Notes: generated by a model not told the origin, from the sequence alone. DNA of 64,000 nucleotides from Bacteroides muris (ex Afrizal et al. 2022) (GCF_004793475.1 NZ_SRYZ01000003.1:124001-188000); one strand, 5' to 3'; counted from the stretch's first letter, positions 37,765-48,150 are shown. Made by a program: numbers and translations.

Positions 37765-38631
37765 TTATTCCACTGTCACCAGTACCGGTGCATGATCCGA
37801 CAAGAAAGCTTCATTTTCCGTCTCGGCCAACACTCCATACTTCAAAACCTTCACTCCGTTGCCCACAAACACATAATCTATCAGCGGACGATGTTCGTAG
37901 GGAATACTACCGAAATCATGGAAACTCCATGCCGGTCCATAAACCACGGGCGATACCGTACGTGCATCTGTCAGATGTTCCGGACCTTCCGGATTAGTGA
38001 TATGGTTGATGACATCCGACTCTGGTGTAGAGTTAAAATCCCCGGTAACAACCACCGGCATCCCGTTGCCCAGTTCTTTCACCTTATCCAAAATAAGGCT
38101 GATTCCCTCACGACGTGCCACAACACCTACATGATCCAGATGTGTATTCAATGCCAAGCACTCTTTGCCCGAAATCTTATCTTTCAGTTTCGCCCACGAA
38201 GCCACACGTTCACAGGCGCCATCCCAGCCTTTGGAACCGGGCACCTCAGGTGTCTCGCTCAACCAGAATGTACCGGAATCAAGTACCTCGAAGCGTTCCT
38301 TCTTATACCAAAGTGCACTATATTCTCCTTTTTCCTTACCGTCTTCGCGCCCTACGCCTATCACCCCATATTCCGGAAGACGTTGCTGCAAATCCTGCAA
38401 CTGATTGTGTAGTACTTCTTGCGTACCTACAATATCCGCATCATAAAAACGGATGGCATTGGCTGCACGGTCTTTACGGTACTGCCAGTTGTTCAGACTG
38501 TCTTCCGGATTGTCGTAACGTATATTGAAAGACATCACATTCATAGGTTCCAGCACGGCAGTTGCCGTCTGGTTCCCCTGCCCACACGATGCAAGCAAAA
38601 TAGGGAAAAGTAATAAAGCTATTTTTTTCAT
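37765..38631 (-). CDS. EEP-superfamily phosphodiesterase/phosphatase lipoprotein
   Basis: This is a 288-residue exported lipoprotein (Cys16 in LLFPILLASCG) with the endonuclease/exonuclease/phosphatase fold. Motifs are VMSFNIRYDNPED, IVGTQEVLHNQ, CLALNTHLDHVG, VVTGDFNSTPES and FLSDHAPVLV, with all expected metal and catalytic residues. EEP proteins cut nucleic acids, sphingomyelin or inositol phosphates. Inside this PUL a phospholipid or glycan phosphodiester is likelier than DNA. It follows GH92 by 15 bases. Confidence 0.85.
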   Translation of the reverse strand: MKKIALLLFPILLASCGQGNQTATAVLEPMNVMSFNIRYDNPEDSLNNWQYRKDRAANAIRFYDADIVGTQEVLHNQLQDLQQRLPEYGVIGVGREDGKEKGEYSALWYKKERFEVLDSGTFWLSETPEVPGSKGWDGACERVASWAKLKDKISGKECLALNTHLDHVGVVARREGISLILDKVKELGNGMPVVVTGDFNSTPESDVINHITNPEGPEHLTDARTVSPVVYGPAWSFHDFGSIPYEHRPLIDYVFVGNGVKVLKYGVLAETENEAFLSDHAPVLVTVE

Positions 38632-38646
38632 GGTAATCGTAATTTA

Positions 38647-41583
38647 TTATTTCACATACAATACAGAAGCAGGAATCGGCGACAAATCTTGCGCCGAAGG
38701 AAGTTTCCATGCCCAACTCAGTTCCTCCCCTTCATAATCTTCAAAGTAATACAGTTTATAAGTATGAAATCCCTTCTGCAAGGCAACAGCCCCAGTAGCT
38801 GGAATAGCAGCATGAGAACCATCATTATTCACCACCACCTCATCACCGATATACAATACACTGCCATCGTCCGAACGGGTCATGAAAGTATAGATTCCAT
38901 CTTCAGGCACTTCTATTAAACCGGAGAAGATATATCCGAAATGGTCTTCTTGTTTAGCCTCCTTGATGGAAGGTTCCGGCATGATTCCGGCATCCACCAT
39001 AGGAGTCCTTTCTATATCCGCCACTTTCCGATACGTGCCTTCAAAATATTTATAAGAAGTACCATTCTGCACGGGATGCACGGCAAGCGCCGGTTTCATC
39101 TCTGCCTTGGTAGCCACGATAGAGAGTGTATTGCTTGAACGGAATCCCTCCTTAAACGCTTTTGCTTTAACAGGCATTGTCCTATCCAGCTCCAACGGCT
39201 TCTCATAGAGCAAAGACAGCTCTGTCGGTTCGCTTCCATCCAGTGTATATCTGATTTCTGCTCCTGCAGTTGCCGTAGCCAATGCTACCGTAACCTTATC
39301 CATAAACAGATTCAAGTCTCTGTCTACATAAGGTATAGACACCACTTTTTCCTTCGTATAAGAATAAGGCGCCGACTCTTCCGAAACTCCTCGTGTCATA
39401 TCGGGTTTGTCAGTCAGCGTAAAGCGAAGTTCCCCTCCTTCCATCAATTGATTGTAGGTGATAAAGTTACCTTCTATCAGTTTTCCATTCAGCTCTACTT
39501 TGCTGATATAAACATTCTTCTGCGGATTATTGGCAAGCACGGACAGTGTCTTTCCGTTTGTCAGTTTCATCACCGCTTTTTCAAACAGCGGAGTGGTCAA
39601 TGCAAACTCATTACTACCGGGACATACGGAATAGAATCCCAAACTTGAAAGGATATACCAGGCAGACATCTGTCCGCAATCTTCGTTACCGATGATACCT
39701 TCGGGAGTCGGCGCATACATTTCACGAAGCAACCGACGTGTCATCTCCTGAGTCTTCCAAGGCTGCCCAACGTAGTCATACAAATAAGTAATGTGATGAC
39801 TGGGCTCATTGCCATGTACATACTGACCTATCAAACCTGTGATGTCCGAAAGTTCTCCCTCCAATTTCAAGTCCGAAGAAAATATAGAGTCGAGTGCCAC
39901 AACAAACTCCTCTTTGCCACCAAACAGTTGCATCATACCGTTTACATCGTGCGGCACAAAGAAACGGTATTGCCAAGCGGTAGCCTCCGTGTAAGCGCGT
40001 CCCACCGCCAACGGTCTGAACGGCGTTTCCCAGTTGCCATCCATTCGTTTGGGACGGAAGAACTTGGTAGCTCCGTCAAACACATTCACATAATTCTGCG
40101 AACGTGCAATAAATGTTTCATAAATATCTTCTTTTCCCATTTCTTTTGCCATACGAGCTATGCACCAATCATCATATGCAAATTCCAACAAGCAAGAAAC
40201 TGACTCTCTTTTGATATTTGAAGGAATAAAGCCGTTCCGCACATAGTAATCTGCTCCTTTTTCGTTCTTTTCAGCAGAAACTATCATAGCAGCCAATGCT
40301 TTTTCGGCATCAAATCCACGAATGCCTTTCATATAAGCATCCGCAATGGCTGAAACGGCATGATAGCCAATCATCGTTCCCGTCTCCCCGGCCGAAAGGG
40401 GCCAGATGGGAAGTTCGCCCGAAGCATCATAAATATCAAGGTAGGAGTTAATCATATCATTCACCAGTTCGGCATTCACCAGTGTCATCAACGGGTTCCA
40501 TGCCCGGAAAGTATCCCATAAGGAGAAAGTGGAATAGTGTTTCCTGCCTTCCGGCATCCGCCCTATGGTCATATCGTGTCGGCGATACTCACCATTGACA
40601 TCACTCACCACATTCGGCACCACCATCGCATGATACAAAGCTGTATAAAAATTCCGCAAATCATCCGTATTGCCGCCTTCTACCGTAATGGCAGAGAGGG
40701 CTTGTTCCCAAGCGGAACGGGCAGCAGTACGCACGGCATCGAAATCAAACCCCTTCACCTCTGTTTCCAGATTTTTACGGGCATTTTCTTCGCTCACCAC
40801 AGACAATCCTATCTTAGCTACCACCGGTTCATTGTCATCACCGGCAAATGTAACCACAGCCTGCAAATCGGTACCGGTCAGTCCGGCATCTGCCGGCACT
40901 ATTTTTCTATCCTGTATAAAGTCTACACTCTTGAAAGGTTTTGAGAATTGTGCTACAAAATAAACATACTGATTATCTGTCCATCCTCTTGTTCTACGCA
41001 TACCGGCAACTTCATGGTCTGTTGTTTGCTTCAGTGTAGCCTCATAGATATGTTCGTTATCAAGCAAGTGTGCCAAGTCTATGATGACAGATGCTTCCTT
41101 TCCTACCGGAAACGTATAGCGGTGCACACCGACATGCGCTGTAGCTGTCAACTCTGCTTTTATGCCTTCTTCCTTCAGGATTACGGAATAATATCCTGCG
41201 GATGCCTCTTCCTCTTTATGACTGAAAGTAGCAGGTTGGCAAATTGTTTCAGCCGATAAATCCAGTTGCTGTGTAGTGGGACGGAACAAGACATCCCCCA
41301 AGTCGATACAGCCCGTACCGCTGAGGTGGGTATGCGAAAATCCCTTCAATGTAGTATCATCATAATGATAGCCAGCACAAGCATCCCAATTTCCGGCACG
41401 CGTATCAGGACTTAGTTGCACTGCCCCAAAAGGCACTGTCGCTCCCGGATAGGTATGCCCATGAAAACCAGTACCAATCAGCGGATTTACATAATCCACC
41501 GGCAATAATTGTTTGTCGGAAGTGCATCCCCCGCACATCATACATGCCAAAGTTGCATATAACAGTTTTTTCAGTTTCATCAA
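38647..41583 (-). CDS. GH92 alpha-mannosidase lipoprotein with PA14-like module
   Basis: This enzyme would release mannose from alpha-1,2 (and possibly 1,3/1,4) linkages with calcium. The 978 residues have a lipoprotein signal (Cys20). GH92 domains follow, with VNPLIGTGFHGHTYPGA, FSHTHLSGTGC, FSLWDTFRAWNPL, GNEPSHHITYLYDYVG and GNEDCGQMSAWYILSSLGFY, which include the calcium and catalytic acid/base regions. After ~740 come a chitobiase C-like domain (GAEIRYTLDGSEP) and a PA14-like module (YFEGTYRKVADIE, YTFMTRSDDGSVLYIGDE, YYFEDYEGEEL). A -7 candidate (minus strand TATATTTG, 41626-41633) 42 bases upstream suggests an internal promoter. Confidence 0.94.
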   Translation of the reverse strand: MMKLKKLLYATLACMMCGGCTSDKQLLPVDYVNPLIGTGFHGHTYPGATVPFGAVQLSPDTRAGNWDACAGYHYDDTTLKGFSHTHLSGTGCIDLGDVLFRPTTQQLDLSAETICQPATFSHKEEEASAGYYSVILKEEGIKAELTATAHVGVHRYTFPVGKEASVIIDLAHLLDNEHIYEATLKQTTDHEVAGMRRTRGWTDNQYVYFVAQFSKPFKSVDFIQDRKIVPADAGLTGTDLQAVVTFAGDDNEPVVAKIGLSVVSEENARKNLETEVKGFDFDAVRTAARSAWEQALSAITVEGGNTDDLRNFYTALYHAMVVPNVVSDVNGEYRRHDMTIGRMPEGRKHYSTFSLWDTFRAWNPLMTLVNAELVNDMINSYLDIYDASGELPIWPLSAGETGTMIGYHAVSAIADAYMKGIRGFDAEKALAAMIVSAEKNEKGADYYVRNGFIPSNIKRESVSCLLEFAYDDWCIARMAKEMGKEDIYETFIARSQNYVNVFDGATKFFRPKRMDGNWETPFRPLAVGRAYTEATAWQYRFFVPHDVNGMMQLFGGKEEFVVALDSIFSSDLKLEGELSDITGLIGQYVHGNEPSHHITYLYDYVGQPWKTQEMTRRLLREMYAPTPEGIIGNEDCGQMSAWYILSSLGFYSVCPGSNEFALTTPLFEKAVMKLTNGKTLSVLANNPQKNVYISKVELNGKLIEGNFITYNQLMEGGELRFTLTDKPDMTRGVSEESAPYSYTKEKVVSIPYVDRDLNLFMDKVTVALATATAGAEIRYTLDGSEPTELSLLYEKPLELDRTMPVKAKAFKEGFRSSNTLSIVATKAEMKPALAVHPVQNGTSYKYFEGTYRKVADIERTPMVDAGIMPEPSIKEAKQEDHFGYIFSGLIEVPEDGIYTFMTRSDDGSVLYIGDEVVVNNDGSHAAIPATGAVALQKGFHTYKLYYFEDYEGEELSWAWKLPSAQDLSPIPASVLYVK

Positions 41584-41714
41584 GGCAGATTTTAATTATC
41601 TCTTTGTTTTTACTCTTTTTGTCCGCAAATATAAAAAAATTCTGCAAGAGCCGATATGCCACGCACACCAACCCTTGCAGATTAGACCAATGGCAATGAG
41701 GTCTGTTCTATTTA

Positions 41715-42524
41715 TTATTCTACACCGGCTTCTATCGACAATCGATAAGCATTTAAGTCGCCACTTACCAAAGCATCCGTTGTTTCACGTAATACCCAAG
41801 ACTTTCTACCCATCATAAAAACAACATAATCAGCAGCCGGATTCTTTGCCACTTCTGTGAAAGCACAACCTTCCAATCCTTCTGCCACATTCTTCAAATC
41901 TTCCACCAAATCTTTTTTTACAGTTCCAACCATAATAAAAGCATGCTGATTATCATTCAATGTGGTAAACGCTGTAGAAGCAGCTGCAATCTGCTCTTTG
42001 TTACTGAAACGTACTGTACTGAAAGGCACGAGAATATCAATCGGATTTTCGGTAGTAGTCTTAGTCATTACATTGATATACTTAATATAGCAATCATTCG
42101 TAATCTTAAAACCTTCTTCTGAATTAATCTTATGATTGAACAACAAAAGTGAACCTTGTGTAGCTATATCTGTTCCATTCATATACACTTTATTCAACGC
42201 ATAACTGGAGAAACGTGATGTCTTGAAAGCAATTTCGGTAGCAATATTATTGTTGCCCAATACATCCACACGGTCTATTACCCCTAAAGAACAAGCGTTA
42301 CCCAAACCATTGAAATAATCAATAACCCCCGGAACAGCTCCCATGACTGCATCAGACAAATTAGTAAGGTAATAAATTTCAATGGTTTTATTTTTGTTCC
42401 ATCCTTCACCACCTTGCATTTCCTGTTTGATATTACCAACACCTAAATTTTCCTCAAGACATGAAGTAGTAAGCATAGAACCAATCCCCAACACTACAAT
42501 AGTATATAACAAATACTTTTTCAT
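41715..42524 (-). CDS. Lipoprotein of unknown function in SusE-like position
   Basis: I do not recognise this 269-residue protein. It has a lipoprotein signal (GIGSMLTTSCLEENLG), then a soluble beta/alpha mix with no membrane segment. Visible stretches are AVPGVIDYFNGLG, FSSYALNKVYMNGTDI, ILVPFSTVRFSNKEQIAAA and NPAADYVVFMMGRKSWVL. It lies 12 bases after the first EEP gene and before GH92, where other PULs carry SusE/F-type surface glycan-binding proteins. Surface binding or an accessory to the EEP enzyme is possible. No catalytic motif was seen. Confidence 0.7.
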   Translation of the reverse strand: MKKYLLYTIVVLGIGSMLTTSCLEENLGVGNIKQEMQGGEGWNKNKTIEIYYLTNLSDAVMGAVPGVIDYFNGLGNACSLGVIDRVDVLGNNNIATEIAFKTSRFSSYALNKVYMNGTDIATQGSLLLFNHKINSEEGFKITNDCYIKYINVMTKTTTENPIDILVPFSTVRFSNKEQIAAASTAFTTLNDNQHAFIMVGTVKKDLVEDLKNVAEGLEGCAFTEVAKNPAADYVVFMMGRKSWVLRETTDALVSGDLNAYRLSIEAGVE

Positions 42525-42536
42525 ATTCCGATAACT

Positions 42537-43361
42537 TTATTTTTTTATTAATTCAATCTCTGAAATCATCGCATTATGGTCAGATAAGTTGCCAGATTGT
42601 TTCACATATTCACTAATTTTTTTCCAATCGCCCTTAGAAGCAAAAATATAATCAACCCAAGTATTTGAAATAATATCAAACTTAGTTTTCACTGTTTCCA
42701 TAGCAGAACTGGAAGGACTCGAATTCATGTCACCAGCCAAGATAGTAGGCACATTGTCATTGATTACTTTATCAGAAATCAACAATTGTGCTTGTTCGTC
42801 TTGTCCCCCAATATGATCCAAATGGGTGGCTACCACTCTTATCATTTCTCCTGTAGGCATTACCACTTCTGTAACCAATACTCCACGTTGGTCTGCAGAT
42901 CCTGTCGGCCGAGGTAATTGCATGGCTTGAGAACTCAGAATAGGATACTTACTTAGAATGGCATTACCATATAATTCGTTCATACAATAAGTATAATTCT
43001 CCTCCGGATTATCGCCTGTTTTATTACCTAAATTATAAGCGTATCCAAAAATACCGAACATGCCTAACTTTTCAGCCAATTCCTGCACCACATCTCTGTA
43101 TTTTCCATCTCTTTGCTGACGTGAGCTTCTATTCTCCATTTCGTTCAGAATGATAAAATCAGCATTTTCATCTCTCAGGAAATCAGCAAACGGAGTAACG
43201 TCAAAAAGCACTTGGTTACTCATATCCACCATCTCGAAAGATTTAACATTGAAAGTAATGACTTTCAAGCGAGTGTTCTGTGCATTGGCATTAGAGAAAC
43301 TTCCTCCTAACAATACGGCAAGGAATGCCAACACGATATAAGGACAAATATATGTTTTCAT
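42537..43361 (-). CDS. EEP-superfamily phosphodiesterase/phosphatase, exported
   Basis: This is a 274-residue secreted EEP-fold protein with a signal peptide ending NANAQ. Motifs are VITFNVKSFEM, FIILNEMENRSSRQ (metal Glu), VVATHLDHIGG, ILAGDMNSSPSS and LSDHNAMISEI, with the full His/Asp set. It follows SusD by 16 bases and is only distantly like the second EEP protein of the operon. Two different EEP enzymes in one glycan cluster suggest two phosphoester bonds in the target. Confidence 0.85.
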   Translation of the reverse strand: MKTYICPYIVLAFLAVLLGGSFSNANAQNTRLKVITFNVKSFEMVDMSNQVLFDVTPFADFLRDENADFIILNEMENRSSRQQRDGKYRDVVQELAEKLGMFGIFGYAYNLGNKTGDNPEENYTYCMNELYGNAILSKYPILSSQAMQLPRPTGSADQRGVLVTEVVMPTGEMIRVVATHLDHIGGQDEQAQLLISDKVINDNVPTILAGDMNSSPSSSAMETVKTKFDIISNTWVDYIFASKGDWKKISEYVKQSGNLSDHNAMISEIELIKK

Positions 43362-43377
43362 ATTATGAGTTTATTAA

Positions 43378-44970
43378 TTAATAGATATTTTGCTTCAAGT
43401 TTTTGCTACTTGCCACTTCCTTTGCAGGAATAGGGAACACATGATTTACTTTGGGGTTAAAAGTACGTGCCGGCCATATCTCCACCTCTTCAACGGTATA
43501 CGTACCATCAGCATGAGTAGTGGTTTTTACCCCATGAAGCGGCTTAGCATACACTTCTTGTGCATCTCCCCATCTCACCAAGTCAATGTGACGACTAGGC
43601 TGGAATTCAAATGCCAATTCACAACGACGTTCATTTTTCAACTGAGCTTTGGTAGCCTTACTATCTTCCGGCAAGCCAGCGCGTTTACGAATTTTATTCA
43701 GCAATTTTACGGCTTCCGCATCACCTTCGCCCTTGCTCCAAATCAGTGCCTCTGCCTTCATCAACAGCACATCGGCAAAACGTATCAATACAGTACCCAA
43801 TACATTACTTGCATTATTTCCATTGGTATTTACCTTCTTACCAATACAATCAGCATCTTCCCAAGGAGACATAAACTTGCTCCAAGTCAGACCGGAATCA
43901 CTCGTTGTACCCCAACGACCTACCGCCCAAGTTACATCCTGCCCCACAAACTGGATGTGATTGCCCGGATAAAGGATAGTAGCTTCGCGTCTCATGTCAC
44001 CATTCTCATAGGCTTTCCAAAGTTCCAAAGTAGGTTGGAAATATCCCCAGGTATTATAGAGTCCCCACCCGCCATTTTGGAAAGACATTCCATGAAATTT
44101 CGGGCCTTCAGTAGCATTACCAAGCAGAGAGAAAAGATATTCAGAACAGAAATTATTTTCCTCACGGAAAAGTTTGGTAAAATCAGGGAACAAATCACGT
44201 TTGTCACTACCAGACAAATTAATGACTTTGTCACAGAACTCGATAACAGTATTGTAATATTTAGCATCGTATTGAGCTGCATACAAAGCTGCGCGTGCAG
44301 CAAACGCCCATGCGGCAGCCTTATGCGGACGGCCGTAATCCTCACTCTTCAATTCAGAGAGATAAGGTAACAATTCACCAGCCTTACGCATATCGTTTAT
44401 AATTTGGTCGTAATTTTCCAATACCGATGCTGGACGCGGACTATCCATCTCAGCGCTCGGTGTTTTTTCCGTAATAATAGGCAGACCACCGTTGGGACCA
44501 TTGTCACCATAGAACGGACAAATCCACAAATAAGCAAATCCACGATAAAAATAGCCCTGACCAATCGCATTATTTTTTACCTCCTGAGAAACAGACATAT
44601 CAGGTACATTACGCAACACATCATTAGCTTTGGCATTAAGCTGGAACATGGCAGGCCATGTGTCCTTTTGATCGCGACCGTTATCCGGAGTCATCTGAAA
44701 ATTCTTGATGGATTGCGCTTCTCCTTGGCTACGTCCAGTCACCATATTGTCACTACAATTCTCAAGCCACATGAACCCACGTCCGGTCACGCCCTCATTA
44801 TAAGTAAATTCATGAAAAGCATTCAATGCTTTTTGTACGTCTTCTTCCGTTTTCCAAAAGTTGGTACTGCCCTCCAATCCATAAGGGTCGAATTCCAAGA
44901 AGTCACTGCAACTTACAGTAGAAAATGCCAAGAGGCAAGACAATGCTATACCTTTATATTTTTTCATCAT
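43378..44970 (-). CDS. SusD-family glycan-binding lipoprotein
   Basis: This is a 530-residue surface lipoprotein (Cys21 in AFSTVSCSDF) pairing with the SusC encoded 18 bases upstream. SusD features are DFLEFDPYGLEGSTNFWKTEEDVQ at the N-terminus, GQGYFYRGFAYLWICPFYGDNG, and the C-terminal IRFADVLLMKAEALIW, NKIRKRAGLP, NERRCELAFEF and HIDLVRWGD. Its ligand is presumably the same mannose-rich glycan processed by the downstream enzymes. Confidence 0.94.
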   Translation of the reverse strand: MMKKYKGIALSCLLAFSTVSCSDFLEFDPYGLEGSTNFWKTEEDVQKALNAFHEFTYNEGVTGRGFMWLENCSDNMVTGRSQGEAQSIKNFQMTPDNGRDQKDTWPAMFQLNAKANDVLRNVPDMSVSQEVKNNAIGQGYFYRGFAYLWICPFYGDNGPNGGLPIITEKTPSAEMDSPRPASVLENYDQIINDMRKAGELLPYLSELKSEDYGRPHKAAAWAFAARAALYAAQYDAKYYNTVIEFCDKVINLSGSDKRDLFPDFTKLFREENNFCSEYLFSLLGNATEGPKFHGMSFQNGGWGLYNTWGYFQPTLELWKAYENGDMRREATILYPGNHIQFVGQDVTWAVGRWGTTSDSGLTWSKFMSPWEDADCIGKKVNTNGNNASNVLGTVLIRFADVLLMKAEALIWSKGEGDAEAVKLLNKIRKRAGLPEDSKATKAQLKNERRCELAFEFQPSRHIDLVRWGDAQEVYAKPLHGVKTTTHADGTYTVEEVEIWPARTFNPKVNHVFPIPAKEVASSKNLKQNIY

Positions 44971-44988
44971 ATTCCTGTTGTTTTAAAG

Positions 44989-47900
44989 TTAGAAACTAAA
45001 ATTGAATCCTAAGCTGAATGATCGAGCTACCGGATAGGTACCTCCATCCAAACCGAAGTTACCTACTTCGGGATCGATACCACTGTAATCTGTCGCAGTA
45101 AAAAGGTTCTCACCATTCAGATAGAAACGTAATGTACTGCCAGGCAAGCCAATGGTTCGCATGGCATTCTTCGGCAAGGTATAACCCAAAGTAACGTTTT
45201 TTAAACGGAGATAGCTACCATTCTCCAAAAAGAAATCGTTAAGATTACTATAGTTGTTATTTCCGTCTTCAATCAAAGCCAAATGAGGAATACCGGATGT
45301 TTTATTGTAATCCCAAGAATTAAGAACATCAGCAAGCATATTACCACCTTGTCCTCTACCGGTGTAACCCATCTGTTTGAATCCGTTATAAATGGTCGAC
45401 TTACCTACTCCCTGAAATTGGAAGCTAAAATCAATACCTTTGTATTGCAAGTTACCACCAAATCCAAAAGTAATCTTTGGCATATAGCTGCCTAAATATT
45501 GTTTATCGTCATCAGTAATCTGACCATCGTTATTAAAGTCCACATATCTGAAATCACCCGGCTTTGCATTAGGCTGAATAAGCTTTGTCATACCAGTTTC
45601 AGGATCTCTCCAAGTAAAATTCTTTACTTCTTCTTCGCTTTGGAAAATACCATCAGTCTTCAATACATAATAAGAATACCAAGGATTACCAACAGATGAA
45701 CGCAATGGAGTCAAACTGTTCAACACAATATTGTGTTGCATATATCCCATAGCTCCCAAATCAAGAACTTCATTATGTACAGTAGATATATTGGCATTCA
45801 AACCAAAAGTAACATCACCGATTGTCTTATTGTAGCTGGCACCTAATTCCCAACCACGATTCACCACATCTCCCACATTTCCGTAAGGGTCTACCTTCAC
45901 ACCAGCCACAGAAGGCATCGGCACTACCTCAATCAGGTCTTTCGTACGTTTGTTGAAATAATCTACCGTCAGGTTCAAACTGTTATCGAACAAGCCCATA
46001 TCTAAACCTATACCATATTGTTCTGTAGTTTCCCACTTCAAATTTTTGGTACCGATAGAACCGGCATACACACCGTTCTGAACCATGTGATTCAAATTCT
46101 GACCATAGATAATAGGCCATTCGACTTCATTCAAAGGAACGTTCCAAGAATAACGAGGCACCAAAGCCACATTACCGACTTGTCCCCAACTACCACGCAA
46201 CTTTAGCATGCTGACAACCGACTTCAAGGGTTCAAAGAAGGATTCCGAGGATATTTTCCAAGATGCCGATACAGCAGGGAATATACCTGAATTATTATCC
46301 TTATACAATTTTGAAGTGGCATCTCTACGCAAACTTCCTGTCAAAAAATAACGGTCGCCATAAGAATAACCGATACGAGCAAAAGCAGAAATCATAGATT
46401 CTTCCCAAATGCTTTCTTCCGGCTTGTATTTGCTCCAATTACCGGCCTGTCCATTCGTAATGGAATGTCTATCTTCCAAATTGTATCCGCTGGTATAGTA
46501 ACGATCCCATTTATATTTTTCATATTTCATAGAATAACCAACCATAGCGCTGACGTGATGTACATCGTTAAATACCTTCGCCCAAGTGGCGATAGTTTCC
46601 CATAGGATATTACTATTCCAAGTATTAGACATCTCACGAGTGTTGTCCAAATCCGGACGCCCCACTTCGAGCACCCTTGGTGAGAATATGTCTTCATGTC
46701 TTACATCCAAACCTGCCGTAAAATCACTCTTGATTGTCAAAGAAGAGAGAGGCTTCAATTCCAAAGAAGTAGTAGAATAGATTCTTGTAGAAGGTCTTTC
46801 CTGATTAAGACGTTGCAATGTAGCCACCGGATTTCTCATTTCACCATAAGGACTACTGATACCTTCGTCAATAGCCCAGCGAGGAACCGTTCCGTGATAA
46901 AGCGGCTTACCTTGATCATCAGTCATCAAGTTACCGGATTTATCATAATCATACACTGTTGCCGAACGAGGGAAAAAGACAGCCTGATTCAATACACCTT
47001 CATGTCCTGTACCGATATTACCTTGGCCATTTTTATATTCATAAGTAACACGTTCACTCAATTTCAGCCATTTGGCTATTTGGAAATCCATGTTCCCCTT
47101 AGCAGAGAATTTGCGTGAATATGTGTTCAGCATAATACCTTTATCATTGTCGTAAGCAAAAGATGCAAAACCTTTCATAACCTCACTACCTCCGGATAAA
47201 GACAAAGCATAGTGTTCCAACGAACCTGTACGGAAAATAGCATCCATCCAATCTGTGCGTGTCACATTACCATAAGCAAACACATTGGGATTTCTTGATG
47301 GATTAGCTATACCGCCATACGTTTTCACCGCATCTGCCCATACCTGATTATATTGTTCAGCTGTCAGGGTTTCGGGCAAATTCATCGCATTTTTAAAACT
47401 CTTGGAAATATTGATATTCACCTTCACCTTACCGACAGCAGCTTGCTTAGTAGTTACCACCACTACACCACCAGAACCTACACTTGCTCCATAGATAGCA
47501 GCTGAAGCAGCATCCTTCAATACGGTAATGGTTTCTACATCTTCCATGCTGAAAGGTGCACCGGGTACGCCATCCACTACATAAAGCACACCATCACCAC
47601 TATTGTAGTTATCGTCCGTACCACGAGAACCGCGACCACGGATAGACAAAGAAACATCAGACATCGGGTCTCCACCATTAGACTGAATCATAACACCGGG
47701 CATTTGTCCTTGCAGATAAGACCCCAAATTAGCCGGGCGGCTTTTCAATTTATCATCTATTTTAACGGTAGAAACTGCCGTAGACAAGTCTTCCTTTCGA
47801 CTAGTCCCATAACCTATAACAACGACTTCATCAAGCAGTTCCGTATCTTCCTGCAAAATAGCAGCAATCGGTTCTGACGAAGCCTTTACTTCCAATGTTT

Positions 47901-48150
47901 TATATCCCATGAAACTTATTTGCAAAATATCTTTTTCCATAGTTTGCAGCACAAATTTCCCATCAACGTCCGTAATCACTCCATTCGTCGTTCCTTTTAC
48001 CAACACATTAGCACCAATCACAGGTTCACCAGTCTGATCTTTTACTGTTCCTTTCACAGAAATCTGCTGTGCATAAGCACCTGCCGACAAGAACAGCCCT
48101 AACAGTAGGGTCAGAATCGTTCGATAGATTCTAAGATTTACTTGTTTCAT
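44989..48150 (-). CDS. SusC-family TonB-dependent outer-membrane receptor
   Basis: This is a 1053-residue outer-membrane importer and the first gene of the leftward PUL. It has a signal peptide ending GAYAQ and a carboxypeptidase-regulatory-like domain (KGTVKDQTGEPVIGANVLVKG). The LDEVVVIGYGTSRKEDLSTAV linker, plug (LSIRGRGSRG, LYVVDGVPG, AAIYGASVGSGGVVVVTTK) and barrel ending FNFSF follow. The 173 bases upstream hold a single TGCGCAAA half-site (48264-48271), related to the paired element upstream of the ROK kinase and PI-PLC genes. No strong -33/-7 pair was seen there. Confidence 0.95.
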   Translation of the reverse strand: MKQVNLRIYRTILTLLLGLFLSAGAYAQQISVKGTVKDQTGEPVIGANVLVKGTTNGVITDVDGKFVLQTMEKDILQISFMGYKTLEVKASSEPIAAILQEDTELLDEVVVIGYGTSRKEDLSTAVSTVKIDDKLKSRPANLGSYLQGQMPGVMIQSNGGDPMSDVSLSIRGRGSRGTDDNYNSGDGVLYVVDGVPGAPFSMEDVETITVLKDAASAAIYGASVGSGGVVVVTTKQAAVGKVKVNINISKSFKNAMNLPETLTAEQYNQVWADAVKTYGGIANPSRNPNVFAYGNVTRTDWMDAIFRTGSLEHYALSLSGGSEVMKGFASFAYDNDKGIMLNTYSRKFSAKGNMDFQIAKWLKLSERVTYEYKNGQGNIGTGHEGVLNQAVFFPRSATVYDYDKSGNLMTDDQGKPLYHGTVPRWAIDEGISSPYGEMRNPVATLQRLNQERPSTRIYSTTSLELKPLSSLTIKSDFTAGLDVRHEDIFSPRVLEVGRPDLDNTREMSNTWNSNILWETIATWAKVFNDVHHVSAMVGYSMKYEKYKWDRYYTSGYNLEDRHSITNGQAGNWSKYKPEESIWEESMISAFARIGYSYGDRYFLTGSLRRDATSKLYKDNNSGIFPAVSASWKISSESFFEPLKSVVSMLKLRGSWGQVGNVALVPRYSWNVPLNEVEWPIIYGQNLNHMVQNGVYAGSIGTKNLKWETTEQYGIGLDMGLFDNSLNLTVDYFNKRTKDLIEVVPMPSVAGVKVDPYGNVGDVVNRGWELGASYNKTIGDVTFGLNANISTVHNEVLDLGAMGYMQHNIVLNSLTPLRSSVGNPWYSYYVLKTDGIFQSEEEVKNFTWRDPETGMTKLIQPNAKPGDFRYVDFNNDGQITDDDKQYLGSYMPKITFGFGGNLQYKGIDFSFQFQGVGKSTIYNGFKQMGYTGRGQGGNMLADVLNSWDYNKTSGIPHLALIEDGNNNYSNLNDFFLENGSYLRLKNVTLGYTLPKNAMRTIGLPGSTLRFYLNGENLFTATDYSGIDPEVGNFGLDGGTYPVARSFSLGFNFSF

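Noticed and set aside
41584..41714. A separate promoter unit proving that GH92 onwards is a different operon
   Set aside because: Only a -7 box without a -33 is seen in the 131-base gap, so a single PUL transcript with an internal promoter cannot be excluded.
43390..44370. 326-codon plus-strand open frame
   Set aside because: It is antisense to SusD, with no start signal or domain.
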